The notes beneath the pieces are model-generated. The model did no database searches. It was not told where the DNA came from and saw nothing but the letters and a program-made list of their open reading frames with translations. Made by a program: the position numbers and the translations under genes. 13,623 bases of DNA from Bacillota bacterium (GTDB lineage: Bacteria; Bacillota; Clostridia; Oscillospirales; Oscillospiraceae): contig JAEXWS010000112.1 of NCBI GenBank assembly GCA_023406225.1, positions 1 through 13,623 of the forward strand, read 5' to 3'. Positions 7,001 through 12,879 of this stretch are shown piece by piece; position 1 is the stretch's first letter; each line of letters starts with the position of its first letter.

Positions 7001-9560
7001 GCAGGCGGTGCTCACCCTCGCCTCCACGGGCGGCAAGGCCTTCACACTCCAGGGCGGCAAGGGGCTGGCCAGCGATACGGCGGACATACGCAACGGCGCG
7101 CCCGGCGTGCAGGTGGGGCGCGGCGCCGCGCTGACCGTTTTAGACCGCGCCAACGCGGTCTCCGTGCTGGGAGGCAGCGGCGCCACGCACACCAACGGCG
7201 GATGGGGCGGCAACGCCGTCGCCGCCGACGGCGGCGCCCTTCAGCTCACCGGCGGCGTCTTTACCGGCGGCTCCGGCGGGAACGGTACCGCCACCGGCAC
7301 TGGCATCGCCACCGGCGGCCAGGGCGGCCACGGCCTCTACTCCTCCGACGGGACCCTTTCCGCCACCGGCGGTGTCTTCACCGGCGGCCGGGGCGGCAGC
7401 AGCGCCTCCGACCGCGTCGGCGCAAGCGGCGGCGACGGGATTTCTCTCAACAGCGGCGGCGGAGCCGCCGTCCTCACCGGCCTGACCTGCACCGGCGGCG
7501 CGGGCGGCACGGGCATGATGGGAGGAACGCAGGGCGAGGGCCTGTCGGCCGACAGCGTGGATGTCACGATCAACGGCGGCGCCTTTACCGGGCGCGATGG
7601 GTGTTCTCTCATGAATGGCATTGATGATACCAAGGACTGCCGGTGGGTCGTTACTGGCGGCAGTTTCACCGGCAGCAGTTGTGGGCTGTATACGCAGAAG
7701 ATGGGAGCGGATCCCAGCCTGTCCGTGACCGGCGGCGTCTTCTCCGGCGGCAACGCCGCCCTGTACGCCAACCTGGCGGGCGCGCTCTCAGGCGGCGCCT
7801 TCACCGGAACCGGGGCGGACGCTTATGCCGTATCCTATGGATACACCAGCGGCACGGCCGCCAGTCTGCTGGCTTCCGGCATGGTCTATTTCGGCACGGA
7901 CGGACAGCCGGTCACCGAGGGGCTGGACAGCGCCGCTCTCGGCCAAAACACCATCCTGCGGGTGGCCCCCGCCGGCAGCACCCCGGAGCCGCTGTACAGC
8001 ATCTCCGGCACGGTGTCGGACGCTCACGCCGCCGACTTGAAGGGCGCCGTGCAGCTCGTGCAGCGGGGGCGGGTCTTGCAGACGGTCCCTCTGGAGAATA
8101 ACCCCTGCCCCTTCACGTTCTCCGGCGTGGCGCCGGGGATCTATACCCTGGCGGCCACCAACACAGTGGGAGGCTACAACGGAAGCACATACATGACCGA
8201 CACCCGGCAGGTCGCCGTCTCCGGCGGGGACGTGACCGGCGTTGCGATGGGCTGGAGCGCGGGACACTATGTCAGCAGCGAGGTGGAGGTCAAGGGGGAT
8301 ATGACGCCCCCCGTGTCCGCGGGCGGGCTGGAACAGATCGCCGCATCGGTGGATAACCATTCCGATGTCTGTACGGTCAGGCTGACGGTGGAGGCCGTGG
8401 CCGCCCCCGCCGACAAGGCGGAGATCGACGCCCTGGCCGCCGGGAAGACCATGGACCTTTATCTGGACCTGGGCCTGGTGCTGCTGAAAAACGGCTCGGT
8501 CAGCGAGAACCTGACGGACGCCAAGGGCAAGGTGTTGGAGATCACGGTGCCCTACGACTTCACGAACAAGCAGAACGTGACGGTCTACCGCAAGCACGGA
8601 AGCGAAGCCGCCGTGGCTTTGACGGAGGATACCGGCGGAGGCGAAGGCACCTTCACTCTGGATAAAGCAAACGGCTGCATCCACATCTACGCCGGCAAGT
8701 TCTCCACCTACGCCGTGGGCTATACCGCAACCACAACGCCGCCCTCCGGCGGTTCCGGCGGCTCCGGCGGAACAAGAAGTTACACCATCACCGCCACGGC
8801 GGGCGAGGGCGGGACCATCTCCCCCAGCGGGAAGGTCAGCGTGACCCGCGGCAGCGATAAGACCTTCGCCATCAAGCCGGATAACGGCTATACGGTGGCC
8901 GACGTGCTGGTGGACGGCAAGAGCGTGGGCGCGGTGGAGCGCTACACCTTTGAGAAGGTCGCCAAGGCCCACACCATCGCCGCCAGCTTCCAAAAAGAGA
9001 GTGACAAGGCCGCCTGGAACCCCTTTGCGGATGTGCGGGCGGACGACTGGTTCTATGAGAGCGTGCAGTACGTCTACGAGCATGACCTTATGTTGGGGAC
9101 CTCCGACACTACGTTCTCCCCCGCGGCCAGCACGGAGCGGGGCATGATCGTCACGATTTTGTGGCGCATGGAGGGCCGGCCGGAGGCGGCCGACGCGCAG
9201 AATTTCTCCGATGTGCAGAGCGGGGCCTATTGCGCGGAGGCCGTGGCCTGGGCCAATGAAAACGGGATCGTCCTGGGCTATGGCAACGGCAGGTTCGGCC
9301 CCAAGGATACCATCACCCGGGAACAGCTTGCCGCCATTCTGTACCGCTACGCGCGGTACAAGGGCGCGGACATGGGCGCGGGCGGGACGCTGGACCGCTT
9401 CACCGACGCAGCGGAAATCTCCGACTACGCGCGGGAGGCCATGGCCTGGGCCGTGGAGCAGGGCATTATCACCGGAAAGAGCGGCGGCGTTCTCGCTCCC
9501 AAGGGCCAGGCCACACGCGGAGAAACGGCGGCCATGCTCATGCGGTATCTGCAAGACTGA
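4065..9560 (+). CDS. Giant SLH-anchored surface protein with YGGG and beta-helix repeats
   Basis: The product is 1831 residues, with AGGGAGGA 8 bp before the ATG. A signal peptide (basic 1-19, hydrophobic 20-37, cleavage after ALA38) sends it out of the cell. Ig-like beta domains follow (about 40-285), then a single EF-hand/dockerin-type loop DVNRDGQIDADD (about 297-308). Eight imperfect repeats of about 25 residues, each with Y/F/C-GGG, span 333-546. Gly/Thr-rich beta-helix-like repeats cover about 646-826 and 943-1265 (FTGG, LTVSGG motifs). After that come a carboxypeptidase-regulatory-like domain (1310-1396, YSISGTVSD...GIYTLAATN), a beta domain (1405-1558), a GGSGGSGG linker, an InlB/Bacterial-repeat-like domain (1571-1645) and three SLH domains (1651-1831: FADVRADDWFYESVQYV, NFSDVQ, RFTDAAE). 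SLH domains bind secondary cell-wall polymer, so the repeats project outward; an adhesin or carbohydrate-binding role is likely but not shown. No catalytic residues are recognised. LytTR control is inferred from the promoter region. Confidence 0.93.
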   Translation: MQSKTVHKKRSPRAGRRALALLLSCLMAFTLLPTAALAEGAAYTVIVSVKEEGPYCKGDEIFLLADVKDADGTAVTTGKVQFYMGETALDGPVNYNATSGFGKQKGFSLAVLCAETSSFIPRLAEGDNSITAAYTSASGEVVTSEPFTVSVSSKRDGGEYISCTTYAGTLASDGVTPVSPVQFGVANQGGDKGIIASDFVITGTKDGDLLDASAFTVEVNDGGDVAKVFVNAPGTYVFTASFGEGSDFTGGKVSDPVTIAAKSTDLTPTVDGSSIHANGAALILAAGTNDSAKTAVYIDVNRDGQIDADDVIFDPLGESGSGTAEGNDLSAYVIYGGGQTALAGNTQITMLGGKVLQIFGGGNKAPLTGDTQITMLGGQVTEIYGGGYYPGGTVTGSSQITVNGGHALGVCGGGSYQSALTGSTLVTIGQDAKADFIYGGGNSGSTVGTADAGTTVTVRVAGKTTNVYGGGKSDGTVCGDVSVSVTETGTVTGSVYGGDSSGGTVNGNTAVTITGTVTGSVYGGGKGGDVTGTKTVTVGGGAKVGGEDKGIVINGGAATPVTNGVDRVVIQKDNHLTSGADVNLLLPEGWASGVIAAGAAAEDARYVHLKGAGAADKTVSFHSADSTLYAGGPCAEVLGSDGQRKAAYAGLAEAFAAAESGETVRLLEPAWPENAVSFDSKALTLELNGKSIQGTSGGSTIEMKGTAVLTIRDSSAGKTGGITAGFQGTAVRVYDSGALTVLGGHLLATGNQTIGLSETAALTVSGGTVTALDDGRGLHHAIFSSGTGKITIGGDAVITGDNANAEKGTVRFYSPLTAAAAPVLEIKDAARVINTSATGNAVCFSANTGVTKETVSSYYTAAESATVGRVFPAPYAAEYTADGGRTWTKCRTVWDALKQMTVADDAATYQVRLLEDNATSSTWGASSAFTLDLNGFTCARWNMKGSCRLTVTDSAGGGQIIGQDAAENAAPTPAVSVTEQAVLTLASTGGKAFTLQGGKGLASDTADIRNGAPGVQVGRGAALTVLDRANAVSVLGGSGATHTNGGWGGNAVAADGGALQLTGGVFTGGSGGNGTATGTGIATGGQGGHGLYSSDGTLSATGGVFTGGRGGSSASDRVGASGGDGISLNSGGGAAVLTGLTCTGGAGGTGMMGGTQGEGLSADSVDVTINGGAFTGRDGCSLMNGIDDTKDCRWVVTGGSFTGSSCGLYTQKMGADPSLSVTGGVFSGGNAALYANLAGALSGGAFTGTGADAYAVSYGYTSGTAASLLASGMVYFGTDGQPVTEGLDSAALGQNTILRVAPAGSTPEPLYSISGTVSDAHAADLKGAVQLVQRGRVLQTVPLENNPCPFTFSGVAPGIYTLAATNTVGGYNGSTYMTDTRQVAVSGGDVTGVAMGWSAGHYVSSEVEVKGDMTPPVSAGGLEQIAASVDNHSDVCTVRLTVEAVAAPADKAEIDALAAGKTMDLYLDLGLVLLKNGSVSENLTDAKGKVLEITVPYDFTNKQNVTVYRKHGSEAAVALTEDTGGGEGTFTLDKANGCIHIYAGKFSTYAVGYTATTTPPSGGSGGSGGTRSYTITATAGEGGTISPSGKVSVTRGSDKTFAIKPDNGYTVADVLVDGKSVGAVERYTFEKVAKAHTIAASFQKESDKAAWNPFADVRADDWFYESVQYVYEHDLMLGTSDTTFSPAASTERGMIVTILWRMEGRPEAADAQNFSDVQSGAYCAEAVAWANENGIVLGYGNGRFGPKDTITREQLAAILYRYARYKGADMGAGGTLDRFTDAAEISDYAREAMAWAVEQGIITGKSGGVLAPKGQATRGETAAMLMRYLQD
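5526..5635 (+). repeat. Perfect 32-bp direct repeat inside the YGGG region
   Basis: Positions 5526-5557 and 5604-5635 are identical over 32 bp and lie 78 bp (26 codons) apart. They encode TGTVTGSVYGG twice. The identity extends to third codon positions, so it is either a recent duplication or kept by recombination, and slippage between the copies would add or remove one repeat unit in frame. Confidence 0.8.
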
Positions 9561-9575
9561 TCACAGTAACGAAGG

Positions 9576-9606
9576 GGGGGGGTCGTAAGACCGCCCCGCT
9601 TGTTGT
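9576..9606 (+). terminator. Terminator of the surface-protein gene
   Basis: A GGGG-GGTC arm (9576-9584) pairs with GACCGCCCC (9589-9597), with one mismatch, around the tetraloop GTAA. It lies 15 bp past the stop and is followed by the moderately T-rich GCTTGTTGT. Confidence 0.65.
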
Positions 9607-9670
9607 ATGACGAAAACCACTCGCTGGGCGGGCGGATGAAAAAAGCCTGCTGGCGATGATGGAGAAAAAA

Positions 9671-9712
9671 ACCTCCTTTTGTTAAACTGGAGGTGCGGTC
9701 CGGCAGCTGCAC
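9671..9712. other. Hairpins upstream of the TnpA remnant, possible IS200-type left end
   Basis: ACCTCC (9671-9676) pairs with GGAGGT (9689-9694), and GGTGC (9692-9696) pairs with GCACC (9708-9712). Subterminal hairpins recognised by TnpA mark the ends of IS200/IS605 elements. The placement fits, but I cannot define the element end. Confidence 0.35.
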
Positions 9713-9747
9713 CCGAGAAGCAAAGGGAGGTCGTCCAAGCGAATGAC

Positions 9748-9945
9748 ATGAAAGGTCTATCGCATACGCGGTGGGATCGCAGCCATCACATCGTATTTGC
9801 GCCGAAATACCGCGGGAAGGTATTTTGCGGAGAAAAACGCCGGGAAGTGGGTAAGGTCCTGCGAAAATTGTGCGAATGGAGACAAGTAAAAACCGCAGAG
9901 GCAAAAGCGCGCCTGGGCCGCGGCGGGCAGCCGGAAGTGGAATAA
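9748..9945 (+). pseudogene. tnpA: Truncated IS200/IS605-type transposase TnpA
   Basis: From ATG 9748 the frame gives MKGLSHTRWDRSHHIVFAP, then KYRGKVF, VGKVLRKLCEW and VKTAEA. This matches the conserved N-terminal strand-helix unit of IS200-family Y1 transposases (SLSHTKW..YHIVF.PKYRRKV). Full-length TnpA has about 130-155 residues. Here the similarity stops after about 52 residues, just before the expected PDHIHML segment that carries the HUH histidines. The Tyr-bearing C-terminal part is also missing. The frame runs on with unrelated Arg/Gly-rich residues to a stop at 9945. The best ribosome-binding-like AAAGGGAGG (9722-9730) is 17 bp away. It therefore cannot transpose. The following 100 bp may be more element debris. 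Confidence 0.7.
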
Positions 9946-10054
9946 AGGTTCAAGCGGCAAAAGCAGGCGGTGCCGACGTTTTTGGACAGGGAGACCGCGC
10001 CCTCCTCCTTGCGCTTCAAATACGCGGCGCGGACTTCTCATATTCGGCGGAAGG

Positions 10055-10083
10055 TTGCTATTCTGCCTCCTGTTTGCTATACT
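10055..10083 (+). promoter_or_regulatory. Sigma-A promoter of the LytS-type kinase operon
   Basis: A -35 TTGCTA (10055-10060), a 17-bp spacer and a -10 TATACT (10078-10083) read toward the kinase gene. Each hexamer has few mismatches and the spacing is optimal. It implies a leader of nearly 200 bases before the coding start. Confidence 0.7.
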
Positions 10084-10089
10084 CCAACA

Positions 10090-10278
10090 TATATGGTTAA
10101 GAATGCTTTCGATTTGTGATCGGACTGACAGGATAAGGTGTACAAGCGCGATGGCCGTAAAGAAAAGGATCCTGGTGGAGGACATCGCCGCCACACAGAA
10201 CAGCGGCGGATGGAGACGGACGCCGGTTAGATGGATGCGCCGTAGAAAGCCGTGGAGCAGACATGGAAAGCGCCGCAT
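10090..10278 (+). other. Long leader of the kinase operon
   Basis: This is the expected 5' untranslated stretch. It contains a hairpin, CGCCGC/GCGGCG (around 10187-10208), and a possible 46-codon upstream frame beginning MAVKKRILVED at 10151 that ends at 10291, overlapping the kinase start. I do not recognise a riboswitch, and the short frame has only a weak AAGG before it. Confidence 0.35.
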
Positions 10279-11592
10279 ATGGAAGGGCTGAATGCAGACA
10301 TGAGCACGGTGGGCTACATCAATATATCCCTCGAAATGTGGGGCTGCGTCTTGTCGCTGATCGTGGCGGTCTGCCTGTTCGTGGGCGGACGCCGCCACGT
10401 TACCTTAAACCGCTTGTTTTTGAGGCTGCTGCTGTGCAATACCGTGGTCCTGTTTTGCGATGCGGCTGCCTGGCTGTTCAAGGGGCGGCTGGATCCGGTA
10501 AGCTGGTGGGTTGTGCGCGTCTCCAATTTCATCGTGTTCAGCTTCGGATATCTTCTGCTGGCCGGCTTCACGCACTATCTCACCGTTTATCTTGAGCAGC
10601 GCACCCGCGTTTCCAGACTTCCGCTCCGGTTCATCCGGATACTCAGCGTGGTTTCCCTGCTGATGGTCATTCTCTCGCAATTCAACCATATGTTTTATGT
10701 CATTGACGCGGAAAACGTCTATCACCGCCAGGCGTGGTTCTGGCTCTCCCAGGTGGGCGGTATTTTTGGGATGTGCGTGAACGCCGGGATGCTGGTGCGA
10801 TACCGCCGTGCGATGGAACCACAGGAGACGGCGGCGCTATGGTCCTACATCATACTGCCTACCGCCGCAATGGGGATTCAGATATTTGTCTACGGGGTCG
10901 CCCTGCTCAACATCGCGGTCACCGTTTCCATTCTGGTCATTTTTCTGTTCCTTCAGGTAGAGCAGGCCCGCCGCATGAAGGAGCGGGAACTGGAGCTGAC
11001 CGAAATGCGCATCTCCGTCATGCTCTCTCAGATCCAGCCCCATTTCCTCTATAACGCGCTGACCTCCATCAAGGGTCTGTGCGCGGCCGATCCCCACCGC
11101 GCGGAAAAGGCGCTTGACAGCTTTTCAGTGTTTCTGCGGGGCAGTATGGACTCGCTGACCGCCTGTGCGCCGATTCCTTTTACGCAGGAGCTGGCCCATT
11201 GCAAAAACTATCTGGACCTGGAGCAGCTCCGGTTTGGGGACCGGGTGAAGGTGGCGTATGAGCTGCTGGAGACGGATTTCCTCGTTCCAACGCTGACGCT
11301 GCAGCCGATCGTGGAAAATGCCGTGCGGCACGGCGTCACAAAGCGCCGGGAGGGCGGGACCATACGCATCCGCACAGAGGCGGAGGGGGACCGTGTTTTG
11401 ATCACCGTGACGGACGACGGCGTTGGCTTCGAGCCGGAAAGGATGCGCGACGACGGCCAGAGCCACAGGGGAATTGAAAACGTGCGGACACGGCTGGAAG
11501 GCCAGTGCGGGGGCGTGCTTACCGTGAACAGCGGCCCCGGGAAGGGAACATGCGTCAAAATCAGCATCCCAAGGGAGGGGAAGCGGGAATGA
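10279..11592 (+). CDS. LytS-type multi-pass sensor histidine kinase
   Basis: The product is about 437 residues. ATG 10279 has GGAAAG 8 bp upstream; ATG 10300 (MSTVGYINIS) and GTG 10252 are alternatives that change only the first residues. The N-terminal half holds six or seven hydrophobic segments from about residue 14 to 225, forming a multi-pass sensor. A short coiled linker (QVEQARRMKERELELTEM) leads to the His_kinase (LytS/YehU) motif ISVMLSQIQPHFLYNAL, with His255. The ATPase part has N-box PIVENAVRHG (Asn347), DDGVGF, and HRGIENVRTRL as G2. The stop overlaps the regulator start as ATGA (11589-11592), so the pair is translationally coupled and almost certainly cognate. LytS-type kinases usually pair with LytTR regulators; this one does not. 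The ligand is unknown. Confidence 0.9.
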   Translation: MEGLNADMSTVGYINISLEMWGCVLSLIVAVCLFVGGRRHVTLNRLFLRLLLCNTVVLFCDAAAWLFKGRLDPVSWWVVRVSNFIVFSFGYLLLAGFTHYLTVYLEQRTRVSRLPLRFIRILSVVSLLMVILSQFNHMFYVIDAENVYHRQAWFWLSQVGGIFGMCVNAGMLVRYRRAMEPQETAALWSYIILPTAAMGIQIFVYGVALLNIAVTVSILVIFLFLQVEQARRMKERELELTEMRISVMLSQIQPHFLYNALTSIKGLCAADPHRAEKALDSFSVFLRGSMDSLTACAPIPFTQELAHCKNYLDLEQLRFGDRVKVAYELLETDFLVPTLTLQPIVENAVRHGVTKRREGGTIRIRTEAEGDRVLITVTDDGVGFEPERMRDDGQSHRGIENVRTRLEGQCGGVLTVNSGPGKGTCVKISIPREGKRE

Positions 11593-12389
11593 GTATTGCG
11601 ATCCTGGCCGTGGACGATGAGCCGATTGCCCTGGATGTGCTGTGCCGGGCCATACGGGAGGCCGTACCCGACTGCGTTCTGCGCGGCTTTCAAGATCCGT
11701 GGATGGCGATAGAGGCGGTGGAACAGAGGACGGTTTGTCCCGATGTGGCCTTTTTGGATGTGGAAATGTATGACCTGACCGGCTTGGAACTGGCGAAACG
11801 GCTGAAGGATCGCTGCGGCGGCGTGAACATCGTTTTTGTGACCGGTTACGCGGCGTACATGGGCGCGGCGTTCCACCTTCATGCTTCGGGCTATATCCTG
11901 AAGCCGGCGACGCCGGAAGCCATTCGGATGGAGCTGGAGGATCTGCGCCGCCCGGTAGAGCGCATGAGGGATGACCGCCTGTGGGTGCAGTGCTTCGGCA
12001 ATTTTGAAGTGTTCCATCAAGGCCGGCCGCTGGATTTTGCCCGCAGCAAGACCAAGGAGCTGTTTGCCTATCTGGTGAACCGCCGCGGCGCGGTCTGCAC
12101 GGTGCGGGAGCTGGCCGCCGTGCTTTGGGAGGATAAACCGGATTCCACGGCGGTCCAGAGCCACCTGCGGCAGTTGGTCAAGGATCTGACCGACACGCTG
12201 GCGGCGGCAAATGCGTCCGGCGTGCTTTACAAGGGACGCGGGCGTTTGGCCGTGCTGCCGGATTCCTTCTTCTGCGATTATTACGCCTTTATTCGCGGTG
12301 ACGTGCGTGCGGTCAACACCTATATGGGCGAATACATGGCGCAATACAGCTGGGCGGAGTTCGCTGTGGCATATCTTGACCGGCGGTAA
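11589..12389 (+). CDS. Response regulator with winged-helix (SARP/OmpR-like) output
   Basis: The product is 266 residues. The start at ATG 11589 overlaps the kinase stop and has GGGAGGGG 8 bp upstream; the longer frame from 11505 would run inside the kinase gene. The receiver shows Asp9/Asp10, phosphoacceptor Asp57 in VAFLDVEM, Thr85 in VFVTGYAAY and Lys105 in YILKPAT. After a linker (120-132), residues 133-225 read as a winged-helix DNA-binding domain: LWVQCFGNFEVF, FARSKTKELFAYLVNRRG, CTVRELAAVLW, HLRQLVKDL. This resembles the Trans_reg_C/SARP output. Its last 40 residues (FFCDYYAFIRGD...WAEFAVAYL) look like the opening of a BTAD domain that stops early. Output is therefore probably transcriptional activation at OmpR-like repeats, but the targets are unknown. 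Confidence 0.88.
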   Translation: MSIAILAVDDEPIALDVLCRAIREAVPDCVLRGFQDPWMAIEAVEQRTVCPDVAFLDVEMYDLTGLELAKRLKDRCGGVNIVFVTGYAAYMGAAFHLHASGYILKPATPEAIRMELEDLRRPVERMRDDRLWVQCFGNFEVFHQGRPLDFARSKTKELFAYLVNRRGAVCTVRELAAVLWEDKPDSTAVQSHLRQLVKDLTDTLAAANASGVLYKGRGRLAVLPDSFFCDYYAFIRGDVRAVNTYMGEYMAQYSWAEFAVAYLDRR

Positions 12390-12416
12390 AGCAAAATGAA
12401 AACGGATTTATACGGT

Positions 12417-12451
12417 GCGGTCCCATCTTGGAGAAGATGGGGCCGCTTTTT
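12417..12451 (+). terminator. Strong terminator of the kinase/regulator operon
   Basis: A 13-bp stem, GCGGTCCCATCTT (12417-12429) with AAGATGGGGCCGC (12434-12446), has one G-U pair and a GGAG loop. TTTTT follows directly. It begins 28 bp past the regulator stop. Confidence 0.9.
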
Positions 12452-12611
12452 GTAACGCTTCTGTTACGGTGGTGAGGTCATAATCAATATATCAGCCTTT
12501 TCAAGCTCCCGGCATGCTGAACGGAGAGGCCCGTTTTGCCTATGATCGGCCGCGTGCCGCGCCGCATTGGACCGGATCGAACAGTTTTAAGGGGAAGAAG
12601 ATGAGAGCAGA
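12452..12611. other. Upstream region of the pseudo-receiver operon
   Basis: No gene is seen. A small GTAAC/GTTAC hairpin lies at 12452-12467. A weak promoter-like pair, TTACGG (12464-12469) and TATATC (12488-12493), is spaced 18 bp; CATAAT (12479-12484) is another possible -10. Since the strong terminator lies just before, the next genes need their own promoter, and one of these may be it. Confidence 0.35.
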
Positions 12612-12860
12612 ATGGATATCTTGGTCATTGACAACGATCCCGAAGCGTTGGAGGCAATGGCGGCCCAACTGCGGGAAAAGGCGTCCGGCGGCCGGATATT
12701 GACCTTTACCGATCCGCTTCTGGCCGTGAAGTACGGATACAACAATCCGGTGGACGTGGTGTATGCCAAAACCGATATGCGGGGACTGGACGGCGGCGAC
12801 GTGGCGCGCTTACTGCGCGGCGTCCACCCGGATATCCAGGTTGAACTGCTGCAGCCTTAA
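12612..12860 (+). CDS. Short stand-alone receiver-like protein lacking the phosphoacceptor
   Basis: This 82-residue protein has the first two-thirds of a response-regulator receiver fold. It has strand 1 MDILVIDND with acidic Asp7/Asp9, helix 1 (EALEAMAAQLREKA), strand 2 ILTFTD and strand 3 VDVVYAKTDMRGLDG. Against the usual VVFLDIDMPGMDG, the phosphoacceptor Asp is Lys53 and the following Pro is Arg57, so it cannot be phosphorylated in the normal way. It ends at TAA after HPDIQVELLQP, about where strand 4 would finish, so the Thr/Ser and conserved Lys are missing. The ribosome binding site is weak (AAGGGGAAG about 13 bp upstream). A membrane sensor follows 19 bp later, probably in the same transcript. 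It is either a pseudo-receiver acting by protein contact or the remnant of a decayed regulator; codon use still looks normal. Confidence 0.7.
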   Translation: MDILVIDNDPEALEAMAAQLREKASGGRILTFTDPLLAVKYGYNNPVDVVYAKTDMRGLDGGDVARLLRGVHPDIQVELLQP

Positions 12861-12879
12861 AAAGGGAGATGATTCCTCC

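Noticed and set aside
9757..10398. A 213-residue minus-strand frame crossing the IS remnant and kinase leader
   Set aside because: It runs antisense to TnpA and over the promoter at 10055. It has no recognisable motif and no convincing start signal.
11208..12344. A 378-residue minus-strand frame
   Set aside because: It is antisense to the coupled kinase and regulator genes, which have clear motifs and ribosome binding sites. The composition is His/Gln/Arg-rich, as expected of a shadow frame.
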